The notes under the pieces are model-generated. The model was not told the origin of the DNA. It worked only from the letters and a program-made list of their open reading frames with translations, and did no database searches. Below are positions 1-5,328 of a stretch of 7,090 nt of DNA, piece after piece. The DNA comes from an uncultured Clostridia bacterium. Lineage in GTDB: Bacteria > Bacillota > Clostridia > Oscillospirales > Ruminococcaceae. The translations under genes were made by a program, and so were the position numbers. The stretch spans positions 1 through 7,090 of the forward strand of contig CALMXN010000111.1 of the NCBI GenBank assembly GCA_937871145.1, written 5' to 3'. Each line of letters starts with the position of its first letter. Within the stretch, counting starts at the first letter, position 1.

Positions 1-19
1 ACTTTTTGGGGTCAGTACA
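1..19 (-). mobile_element. Probable terminal inverted repeat of an IS3-family (IS150-like) insertion sequence, cut by the window edge
   Basis: Read on the minus strand, this stretch begins TGTACTGACCCCAAAAAGT, which matches my memory of the TGTA.TGACCCCAAAAAGTTAGA ends of IS150-group IS3 elements. The rest of the element would lie to the left of the window, so no transposase is visible. It sits immediately after the point where the ATPase gene loses homology to its family, consistent with insertion or an IS-mediated deletion. The exact junction with host DNA is uncertain between about 19 and 33. The opposite IS end and a target duplication cannot be seen. Confidence 0.5.
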
Positions 20-30
20 TTATTGGGCGG

Positions 31-559
31 TTACTTTGATTTTCGCAAATGGTGAACAAGTAAAATTGTAATATTATGTTTATTTGAAATTTCACGGAGA
101 ATTTTCAGTTCTCTGTAATCGTCCGCATAGTTATTGCTGCCATCGCTCACCATACAAATGTTTTGCAGTGTGTCAATTACAATTAAGTTTGTATTCTCAT
201 AGCGAGAAACAAAGGCTTCAATCTGCTCGGCAAGACCATTTTCAACATTTTCAGCCATCACTGAAAAGTGTAAATTGTCAGGGGCATCATCGGTGATTTC
301 AAACAGCCTGTATTGTATTCTTGTGTAGCTATCTTCTAAGCACAGATACAGAACGGTGCCTTTCCTCGTGTCGTAGTCCAAACCTTTTCACCTTTTGAAA
401 TCTGCAAGCACATCAAAGCATAAGCCAGCTCTTGCCGATTTTCGGAGCACCTCCTAAGATGTGAACTCCTGTTGGCAATAGCTCTGACACTACAAAATTT
501 GTTTGCGGTAAGGGGGTATTCATAATTTCTTCGCCGGTCATTGTATTAAATTCTTTCAT
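31..559 (-). pseudogene. RepA-like RecA-fold ATPase (AAA_25 type), frameshifted twice and truncated at its 3' end
   Basis: This is the N-terminal half of a RepA/RecA-like hexameric ATPase of the kind found in Clostridia conjugative elements. It has Walker A GGAPKIGKSW, a Walker B-like strand NLIVIDTLQ, and the later motif ILLVHHLRK. The start at 559 is set by AAGGAG at 566-571, six bases before ATG. Three reading frames must be joined. The first ends in SWLML and a stop at 413-415. The middle frame reads CLQISKGEKVW, and the third resumes at YDTRKGTVLYLCLEDSY. The 529-base span plus two bases is divisible by three, which fits two single-base deletions near 410-415 and 378-384. Family members continue well past HHLRK with roughly another half protein. 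Here a stop follows two residues later, next to the apparent IS end. The product would be non-functional. A GTG 96 bases upstream is in frame but reads through a terminator hairpin, so it was not chosen. Confidence 0.8.
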
Positions 560-589
560 TTCAATCTCCTTTGTTTGATTTTTGAGAAC

Positions 590-619
590 AAAAAAACACC
601 CATCTTTTTCAGATGAGTG
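590..619 (-). terminator. Rho-independent terminator or attenuator in the ATPase leader
   Basis: On the minus strand a 9-bp stem (CACTCATCT/AGATGGGTG, with one G-T wobble) encloses the loop GAAAA. It is followed directly by seven T residues. It lies about 31 bases before the ATPase start codon and downstream of another terminator. It is therefore either a second barrier to read-through or an attenuator for the ATPase transcript. Confidence 0.75.
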
Positions 620-642
620 TAAGGATTTTCTGTTTCCTATAC

Positions 643-686
643 TTTCTAACGACACGAGAATAACAAAATGTTCCTGCGGTTAGAAA
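643..686. repeat. 8-bp inverted repeat between sigma-like gene and ATPase
   Basis: TTTCTAAC at 643-650 is matched by GTTAGAAA at 679-686 with a 28-base spacer. It lies in the only stretch that could hold a promoter for the ATPase gene. It may be an operator or part of a leader structure. No strong promoter was found there: minus-strand TTGTTA followed by TATAGG has a 19-base spacer and is weak. Confidence 0.35.
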
Positions 687-704
687 AATAATTTTGACAA
701 AGAA

Positions 705-734
705 AATGCCCATCGAAATTTATCGACAGGCATT
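705..734 (-). terminator. Intrinsic terminator of the sigma-like HTH gene
   Basis: A 12-bp stem (AATGCCTGTCGA pairing with TCGATGGGCATT, two G-U wobbles) has a six-base loop. On the minus strand it is followed by TTCTTTGTCAAAATT, a moderately T-rich tail. It starts 3 bases after the stop codon of the minus-strand gene ending at 738, the expected place for that gene's terminator. Confidence 0.7.
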
Positions 735-737
735 CTA

Positions 738-1557
738 TTACGTACATGCTAAAAATAACTCTTTTAGCTTTTTTATTCTTTTGGTAACTGCACTATGATT
801 TTTATAACCAAGATGCTCTGCAATCTCTTTCTGCGTTTTGCCATCCATTCTCATAAGCAGAATGCTTTTATCATCTTCGGTAAGTTTACTCCAAAAAGTT
901 TCCTCGGTGAGTTTGCTGCTGACCTGTTCAAAAACATCGGCATTTGCATCACCGATGTTTAGCTCCATTATCTCGCCATCGTCATTGGTCTGCAATTCAT
1001 CAAGAGAGTCAATCTTGATGGTGGCTCTTGTATGATTCCACTTTCTATCAAAATCCTTAGCACGAAAATTGTTGGGCTTACCATGGACAAAATCTTCGTA
1101 GGCTGGGTTTTCTGCAATTACCTTTGCAACTTTTTCATAATACATGGTTTGCATCAATGTGCTAACTGCATTGCTTAACATATTGTCTGCTCTGGCTGCT
1201 AACGCCTCAGGGCTTTCCCAATCTTCCGCAGTTGTAAAATCGCTAAGTAATTCTTCGGCACGCTCCGGCATTTCCTCCAGTAGCTGCGAGATTTCCCATA
1301 CTGTCACGCATGGCAATCAGCGGATTATCTTTTCCGTAGTAAGCCGGGTCAGACTTCAGTCCCATGTCACGAGAAAGCTCGTCCCATTTTTCGCCCATAA
1401 AACCTTTAATGTATTCTAAAGCTTCGATATCATCTGCATCCATTTTATCATAGTCAATATCTCGATAGGTTGCCGTGCTAAAATCATTTTCATGAAAGAA
1501 TTCACGCAATTCCTCTATTGTTGGCACTCTATCAAGGTCAAATAAATTTTTAGACAT
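738..1557 (-). pseudogene. Sigma-70 region 4-like HTH protein of a mobile element, broken by a +1 frameshift
   Basis: Two overlapping minus-strand frames form one gene. The first starts at 1557 (GGAGG at 1564-1568, six bases before ATG) and carries an acidic N-terminal half beginning MSKNLFDLDRVPTIEEL. The second runs to 738. Removing one G from the GGG run at 1295-1297 joins them as AMRDSMEISQLLEEMPER. The 820-base span minus one base gives exactly 273 codons (272 aa). The last 50 or so residues (KLTEDDKSILLMRMDGKTQ through KKLKELF) resemble sigma-70 region 4: a helix-turn-helix with KEIAEHLGY followed by a recognition helix with HSAVTKRIKKL. No region 2 is visible, so it is more likely a phage/ICE-type accessory regulator than a full sigma factor. 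Without the frameshift it would probably regulate element genes. As written, only a 104-aa N-terminal peptide is made from the proper start. A sequencing error in the G run is possible. Confidence 0.75.
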
Positions 1558-1575
1558 AGCACACCTCCAATTTAT

Positions 1576-1616
1576 GTTGATAGAATAAGTATACTAAAAT
1601 ATCAACCAAAAGGAAA
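1576..1616 (-). promoter_or_regulatory. Putative promoter with flanking inverted repeat for the sigma-like gene
   Basis: GTTGATA at 1576-1582 and TATCAAC at 1600-1606 form a perfect 7-bp inverted repeat with a 17-base spacer. Between them, the minus strand carries TATACT (1593-1588), a good -10 box. The -35 at 17-base spacing is weak (TTTCCT, 1616-1611). Alternatively the arms themselves act as TTGATA and TATCAA promoter elements. The region is 20-60 bases upstream of the ATG at 1557, so a promoter with a repressor site is a reasonable inference. Confidence 0.4.
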
Positions 1617-1620
1617 GATG

Positions 1621-1663
1621 GAAAAACAGGCAAGGATGAACCGTTTGATCATCCTTGCCTGTT
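1621..1663 (-). terminator. Strong intrinsic terminator downstream of the Pro-rich membrane protein gene
   Basis: A perfect 15-bp stem (AACAGGCAAGGATGA at 1625-1639 against TCATCCTTGCCTGTT at 1649-1663) has a 9-base loop. On the minus strand it runs into TTTTTCC. It lies 18 bases past the stop at 1682. The plus-strand side lacks a T run, so it is oriented for minus-strand transcripts. Confidence 0.85.
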
Positions 1664-1681
1664 GTTCTGCGTAATATCCGA

Positions 1682-2253
1682 CTAATCCATTCGCCCTACC
1701 ATTTTATTGATGTCACCGTCGCTGCCTACCGTTGTTCCACCCATGATGCCGATTTTATTTCCGTTTTCGTACATGTTCTCTACATAGATACATTCGTTGG
1801 GTTCCTCGTTATCGTCAATCCAGCCGAAACCTAAAAAGTAAACCTGCTTTTGACCGTCTACTGTTCGGGTGTTGTCCATCTTAGGCTCAGATGCCGTGGC
1901 TGCAGTATTGTTTTTTTAGGGTGCAGGTGTTGGGGTGGGGTCATCCCTCGCAGTGCTGCTCTCAGTTAAAACTGCCTTGCTGTCAGCCTTGTTTGGCGGT
2001 TTAAAATCGGTTTCTGTTGGGGTGGTGTCCTGAGGCGGGTTTTGAGTGCTGATTTCGGGGGGGCGTCAGCTACAACGGCTTTGTTTTCTGTGGGTGGGGT
2101 GTTATCCCTACCAAGTTCTAAGGATGCGGACACGGGGCTTGTGTCGGGGATTAGTGGCTCTTTCGGTGGCTGGTTGTGCATCGTAATCAGCAGCAGAGAA
2201 ATGATTGCTACTGATACTGCTTTTGTGGTAATTTTAATTTTCTTTTTCAACAT
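1682..2253 (-). pseudogene. DUF6550-like Pro-rich, membrane-anchored mobile-element protein, with a frameshift and an in-frame stop
   Basis: The start at 2253 has AGGGAG six bases upstream. The N-terminus (MLKKKIKITTK) is basic and is followed by one hydrophobic segment (VSVAIISLLLI, about residues 12-24), so it is probably an anchor or uncleaved signal. A long Pro/Thr/Asp-rich linker follows. The frame breaks at a run of seven C (plus-strand G7, 2057-2063). The next frame continues plausibly as EISTQNPPQDTTPTETDF up to TPTPAP, where TAA (1916-1918) interrupts it. The same frame then carries the conserved C-terminal domain: VYFLGFGWIDD and YVENMYENGNKIGIMG. The 572-base span plus one gives 191 codons. 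The GNKIGIMG ending is what I remember of DUF6550 proteins in Clostridia conjugative elements. Function is unknown, and surface display is inferred from the anchor plus linker. The start overlaps the preceding gene by 20 bases. Confidence 0.65.
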
Positions 2254-2560
2254 CGATTTCTCCCTTCGGCATAAAAAATTGACCACAGTCATTGAGTTGT
2301 TTCTCAAGACTGTGGCCTTTGTAGTTTTGCAATTCAGTTGTCAGCTCCATTCCAAGCCCAAAGCCTTGGATAAAGCTCGCCTTGCTTTGATAGTTACAAA
2401 TCATTTCGAGTTCATCAATAATTCGCAAGACTGCTTTTCCATCTGCTTCTGAAAGTCCGTCAATGAAATTCTTACTGTTTTCTTCAACGGAAAGCATTCG
2501 GTCTGTAAATCCCTGCTTGTTGCAAAAGTGGTGGTATAGGTCATCTAATCGTATTGGCAT
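2234..2560 (-). CDS. Small conserved mobile-element protein of unknown function (DUF6809-like?)
   Basis: This intact 108-aa frame has ATG at 2558-2560 preceded by AAGGAG nine bases upstream. The protein is soluble, charged and probably all-helical, with no signal peptide. Its core, LSEADGKAVLRIIDELEMI followed by SKASFIQGFGLGMELTTEL, has the F..GF.LG..L..EL pattern of small helical proteins (DUF6809 type) that accompany Clostridia ICEs and prophages. I am not certain of the family. It overlaps the start of the DUF6550-like gene by 20 bases, so the two were probably translated together. It is the only minus-strand gene here without a lesion. No clear minus-strand promoter was found upstream. 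Confidence 0.7.
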   Translation of the reverse strand: MPIRLDDLYHHFCNKQGFTDRMLSVEENSKNFIDGLSEADGKAVLRIIDELEMICNYQSKASFIQGFGLGMELTTELQNYKGHSLEKQLNDCGQFFMPKGEIDVEKEN

Positions 2561-2737
2561 ATTCTCGCTCTCCTTTGATTCAACAACATACCACAGAAGG
2601 GAAGGAATAGCTACATAAACTTAATGAGATTTCATCGAAGTTCGACTGTATTTAATTAAACATTGCTGCAAATTAATAAGAGGTTTGTGGAAATTTGAGT
2701 TAATTCGTTGTATAATAAAAATTATGGAAGTGTATAC
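2561..2737. promoter_or_regulatory. Divergent intergenic region with plus-strand -10 box and small palindrome
   Basis: The region separates the minus-strand backbone from the plus-strand genes. A consensus TATAAT lies at 2711-2716 on the plus strand, 21 bases before the ATG at 2738. The -35 is weak (TTGTGG at 2685-2690 is 20 bases upstream). TCGAA-G-TTCGA at 2635-2645 is a perfect 5-bp palindrome that could be an operator for one of the two nearby regulators. TTTAATTAAA at 2651-2660 is an AT-rich palindrome. No convincing minus-strand promoter was recognised. Confidence 0.5.
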
Positions 2738-2953
2738 ATGAAAATTAGCTATAACAAGCTGTGGAAGCTGCTTATTGATTTGAAAATAGGAAAAACCGAG
2801 TTACGACATAGAACTGGTATTGCATCCAGTACCTTTACAAAGCTGCGGAACGATGAGGAAGTATCCATGTCTATCATTCGAAAGATTTGTGAAGAGCTAA
2901 ATTGCGGTATTGGAGATGTATTGGAGTTTAAAAAAGATAATTTACAGCAATAA
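2738..2953 (+). CDS. Cro/CI-type HTH transcriptional regulator (HTH_26 type)
   Basis: The 71-aa protein is essentially one helix-turn-helix domain. It begins MKISYNKLWKLLIDLKI, followed by the helix KTELRHRTGI, the recognition helix ASSTFTKLRND and the closing motif MSIIRKICEELNCGIGDVL. This layout and length are typical of HTH_26 (PF13443-type) regulators of Bacillota mobile elements. They bind DNA as dimers and often control the divergent operon. ATG at 2738 is preferred over an in-frame TTG at 2708, because GGAAG lies about seven bases before it and the -10 box at 2711-2716 would fall inside the longer frame. It faces away from the minus-strand backbone genes and sits 62 bases before the WYL gene. 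It could regulate either group; the sequence does not settle which. Confidence 0.85.
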   Translation: MKISYNKLWKLLIDLKIGKTELRHRTGIASSTFTKLRNDEEVSMSIIRKICEELNCGIGDVLEFKKDNLQQ

Positions 2954-2964
2954 TCTTTTATATT

Positions 2965-3010
2965 CCCCTTATGTGTCCATCTCACTATGTATAATGTAGA
3001 TAAAGGGGGG
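2965..3010 (+). promoter_or_regulatory. Promoter and ribosome site of the WYL operon, with possible RBS-masking hairpin
   Basis: TATAAT at 2990-2995 lies 20 bases before the ATG at 3016. No good -35 is seen 17 bases upstream, so the promoter may depend on an activator. The predicted transcript would begin near 3002, giving a very short leader with the ribosome site GGGGGG (3005-3010). CCCCTTAT at 2965-2972 can pair with ATAAAGGGG at 3000-3008 (one bulged A), but only in transcripts that read through from the upstream HTH gene. Confidence 0.5.
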
Positions 3011-3015
3011 CGTAG

Positions 3016-3936
3016 ATGGTGACCATTGACTATAACGGCAACAAGGGATTTCGATTGCTAAGCATATATGAAATGTTGAACAAGGGTGAGTTGATTACTA
3101 AGCTTTCTCTTGCTGCACAATTCAATGTAACGGAAAAAACCATTCAGCGTGATATAGACGACCTTAGGGCATATCTTGCAGATACACACTTTGCCGAAGG
3201 CGAGGTATCTATAAAATATGACCGAGTGCGTGGGGGTTATTTTTTAGTACGCATGGAACGAGAATGGTTGAGCAACCAAGAGGTATTAGCAGTCTGCAAA
3301 ATCCTTTTGGAAAGCCGTGCATTTTGCAAGGAAGAATTAAGCCCATTGCTATCCAAGCTGTTAATGCAGGTAGCTCCAAATGAGCGTAAGCAGGTTGAGG
3401 ATATGATACGCAATGAGCAGTTTTGTTATATCCCATTGAAAAATGGCAAAAAGCTCTTGAGTATCTTATGGGAGCTATCAAAATACATAACAAAAAATGA
3501 AATCGTCCGCTTTACCTATTGCCGTCAAGATGGCACACAGCGTGAACATGAAGTCAAACCTGTTGCGATTATGTTTTCGAAATACTACTTTTATATTATC
3601 GGCTTTATGGCTGATGACAGTAAGGATTTCCCAACGGTATTTCGTGTGGATAGACTCAGTGAATTATGTGGGACAAACAGCAAATTCTATGTGCCGTATA
3701 AAGATAGGTTTGATGACGGAGAATTTCGTAAACGTGTGCAGTTTATGTATTCAGGAGAGCTGCAAAAGGTAACGTTTGAATACAGTGGTCCGTCAATTGA
3801 GTCTGTTTTAGACAGGCTGCCCACGGCGGAGATTTTATCGGAAAAAGATGGAGTTTATACAGTTCGGGTTGAGGTTTATGGAAACGGAATAAAAATGTGG
3901 CTGAGAAGCCAAGGCAATATGATTGAACTCATTTGA
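3016..3936 (+). CDS. HTH-WYL domain transcriptional regulator
   Basis: This 306-aa protein has the standard three-part layout. A DeoR/HTH_11-type winged helix spans about residues 10-55 (recognition helix TEKTIQRDIDDL), with a GGYFL wing strand near 73-77. A WYL domain covers about 160-220, and a WCX-like C-terminal domain about 245-306. The WYL signature appears as KPVAIMFSKYYFYIIG (181-196), with YFY in place of WYL, and VFRVDRLSEL (208-217). WYL domains sense nucleic-acid or nucleotide ligands in characterised members, and WYL regulators such as BrxR and CapW repress phage-defence operons. The WCX part ends abruptly after MWLRSQGNMIELI. Many relatives carry about 20 more residues, so the C-terminus looks short. 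It lies 18 bases upstream of the first GTPase gene on the same strand, with no terminator between. It is therefore the likely regulator of the pair and is probably co-transcribed with it. Confidence 0.88.
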   Translation: MVTIDYNGNKGFRLLSIYEMLNKGELITKLSLAAQFNVTEKTIQRDIDDLRAYLADTHFAEGEVSIKYDRVRGGYFLVRMEREWLSNQEVLAVCKILLESRAFCKEELSPLLSKLLMQVAPNERKQVEDMIRNEQFCYIPLKNGKKLLSILWELSKYITKNEIVRFTYCRQDGTQREHEVKPVAIMFSKYYFYIIGFMADDSKDFPTVFRVDRLSELCGTNSKFYVPYKDRFDDGEFRKRVQFMYSGELQKVTFEYSGPSIESVLDRLPTAEILSEKDGVYTVRVEVYGNGIKMWLRSQGNMIELI

Positions 3937-3954
3937 TGGGAGGGATGATTTGAT

Positions 3955-5325
3955 ATGAATACACTTGAAGGATATGACATTTGCTATCCGCAAATACAAC
4001 ATCCATTGATATCCGAAAAGGAAGATTTGAAAAAGAAATACATATCTTTACTTAAATTCTATGCCGACAAATTTTGCCCCGATGATCAAATTGTCTTGTA
4101 TAGATTGAAAGCTTTTTATATAGCGTTGTTGGGAAAAAATGATCTTTCAGACGTTTTTTTGCCTGACGAACAGGTTACTAAACTTACTGGGGTAATAATG
4201 AAAAAACGCTTTACTCCATTTCGACTATTCTCTTACAGATATTTATTTTTATATGATTGCCTTTTCATTTTAGCAATCAATGATGAAGTTCTTGGCGAAA
4301 AAATTTGTGATGAACTTAAAAAAACTGTAAACAGCCGATACCACAACACTCTGGACTCTATGAAACAAAAAATGTACTTGTGTGAATCAGATTTTGCAAG
4401 CAGGAAACTAATTACTCATGAAATGATAACTGAGTGGAATCGAGCAAGAGCTTATATTAACTCACACAATCGAAATATAACCTTTACTGCTACCATGAGT
4501 GCTGGAAAATCCACACTAATCAACGCAATTATAGGCAAGGAACTTTCATACGCAAAAAAGGCCGCTTGCACCGCAACTATCATGAAGTTTATTACAAGTC
4601 CAACAAAAGGAACTTATTGTAACATCTTCTATAATGAACAAGTAATGCAACTTCAAGCTGAAAGTGATGTTCGAGAATTTACCAAAGGTAGGGAGATTCC
4701 TTGTAATATAAATAGCTTTTTTTTGTCTCCTCTTACGAGCCAACGGGTCACATTAGTTGATACTCCTGGTGTTAATTCCTCTCAGAACCCACAACACAAA
4801 AAAATAGCTCGTACCGAATTAACAAGCAGTTCAACAGACATCTTGGTCTATGTTATTCCAGTAGAAAATTATGGTTCTGAAGGTGATTATGCTCATTTAT
4901 CATTTATTAAGAACAAAGTCAACTACAATCGAATTGTATTTGTTGTGAACATGATGGATTCATGTGATTTTGAGGATGATTCTGTTTCAGAGATTGTCAC
5001 AAACATCAAAGAACATTTAACTGATATAGGTTTTCAAGAACCGGTTGTTTGTCCTATCTCTGCCAAAGCAGGTATGCTAATAAAGCAAGCACTATATGGT
5101 TCTGTTTTATCTACCAATGATAAAAAGGCATGTGCAACTTATGTCGAAATGTTTCAAGATAAGGAATTGGAATTGAGTGTCCTTTATCCAGCAGTTGAGA
5201 AAATATCTTCGAAGAATGATACGACCTGGTTGTCAGCCAATTTCGATAATATATGGTCTGCATATATTAATACCGGTTTACCAGGATTTGAAACATTGAT
5301 TTTAAATTTAACTAAGGAGGGCTAA
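3955..5325 (+). CDS. Dynamin-like GTPase 1 of a tandem pair, short form without stalk
   Basis: The 456-aa protein has an N-terminal region of about 170 residues that I do not recognise. It is helical-looking, with an aromatic-rich stretch at 89-109 that is not a clear membrane helix. A dynamin-family GTPase domain follows. G1 is ATMSAGKST (179-187), where Ala replaces the usual first Gly of GxxxxGKS. G2 lies in the AACTATI segment (203-209), G3 is DTPG (269-272), G4 is NMMD (332-335, instead of NKxD), and G5 is probably SAK (369-371). The protein ends with GLPGFETLILNL, the position where relatives begin their helical stalk, so no stalk, paddle or membrane segment is present. GGGAGG at 3938-3943 serves the ATG with an 11-base gap. 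The start is 18 bases after the WYL stop, and the next GTPase begins 3 bases after this stop. It probably works as a partner of GTPase 2 at a membrane. Eleos/Leo-like defence is one possibility. Confidence 0.85.
   Translation: MNTLEGYDICYPQIQHPLISEKEDLKKKYISLLKFYADKFCPDDQIVLYRLKAFYIALLGKNDLSDVFLPDEQVTKLTGVIMKKRFTPFRLFSYRYLFLYDCLFILAINDEVLGEKICDELKKTVNSRYHNTLDSMKQKMYLCESDFASRKLITHEMITEWNRARAYINSHNRNITFTATMSAGKSTLINAIIGKELSYAKKAACTATIMKFITSPTKGTYCNIFYNEQVMQLQAESDVREFTKGREIPCNINSFFLSPLTSQRVTLVDTPGVNSSQNPQHKKIARTELTSSSTDILVYVIPVENYGSEGDYAHLSFIKNKVNYNRIVFVVNMMDSCDFEDDSVSEIVTNIKEHLTDIGFQEPVVCPISAKAGMLIKQALYGSVLSTNDKKACATYVEMFQDKELELSVLYPAVEKISSKNDTTWLSANFDNIWSAYINTGLPGFETLILNLTKEG
5314..5320 (+). 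promoter_or_regulatory. Ribosome binding site of GTPase 2 inside the end of GTPase 1
   Basis: AAGGAGG is a near-perfect anti-16S match. It encodes the Lys-Glu and part of the last Gly codon of GTPase 1 and lies eight bases before the ATG at 5329. The stop and start codons are 3 bases apart, so terminating ribosomes should help start GTPase 2. This fixes the start of the second gene. Confidence 0.85.
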
Positions 5326-5328
5326 CTA

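Noticed and set aside
560..655. In-frame GTG start at 655 adding 32 residues to the ATPase
   Set aside because: The extension would be translated through a terminator hairpin, while the ATG at 559 has a well-spaced AAGGAG.
1243..1316. Two separate overlapping genes (738-1316 and 1243-1557)
   Set aside because: The second has no ribosome site at its ATG, and removal of one G joins both into one continuous 272-aa protein.
2042..2452. Plus-strand 136-aa open frame opposite the DUF6550-like and 108-aa genes
   Set aside because: It is antisense to two genes with ribosome sites and recognisable motifs, and has no family motif of its own.
2708..2737. TTG start at 2708 for the small HTH protein
   Set aside because: It overlaps the TATAAT box and adds residues absent from the family; ATG at 2738 has its own ribosome site.
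3209..3493. Minus-strand 94-aa frame within the WYL gene
   Set aside because: It is a shadow of the WYL coding frame with no motif or ribosome site.
4219..4281. Possible membrane helix in GTPase 1 (residues 89-109)
   Set aside because: The stretch is broken by Arg, Ser, Asp and Cys residues and is more like a buried aromatic helix than a transmembrane segment.
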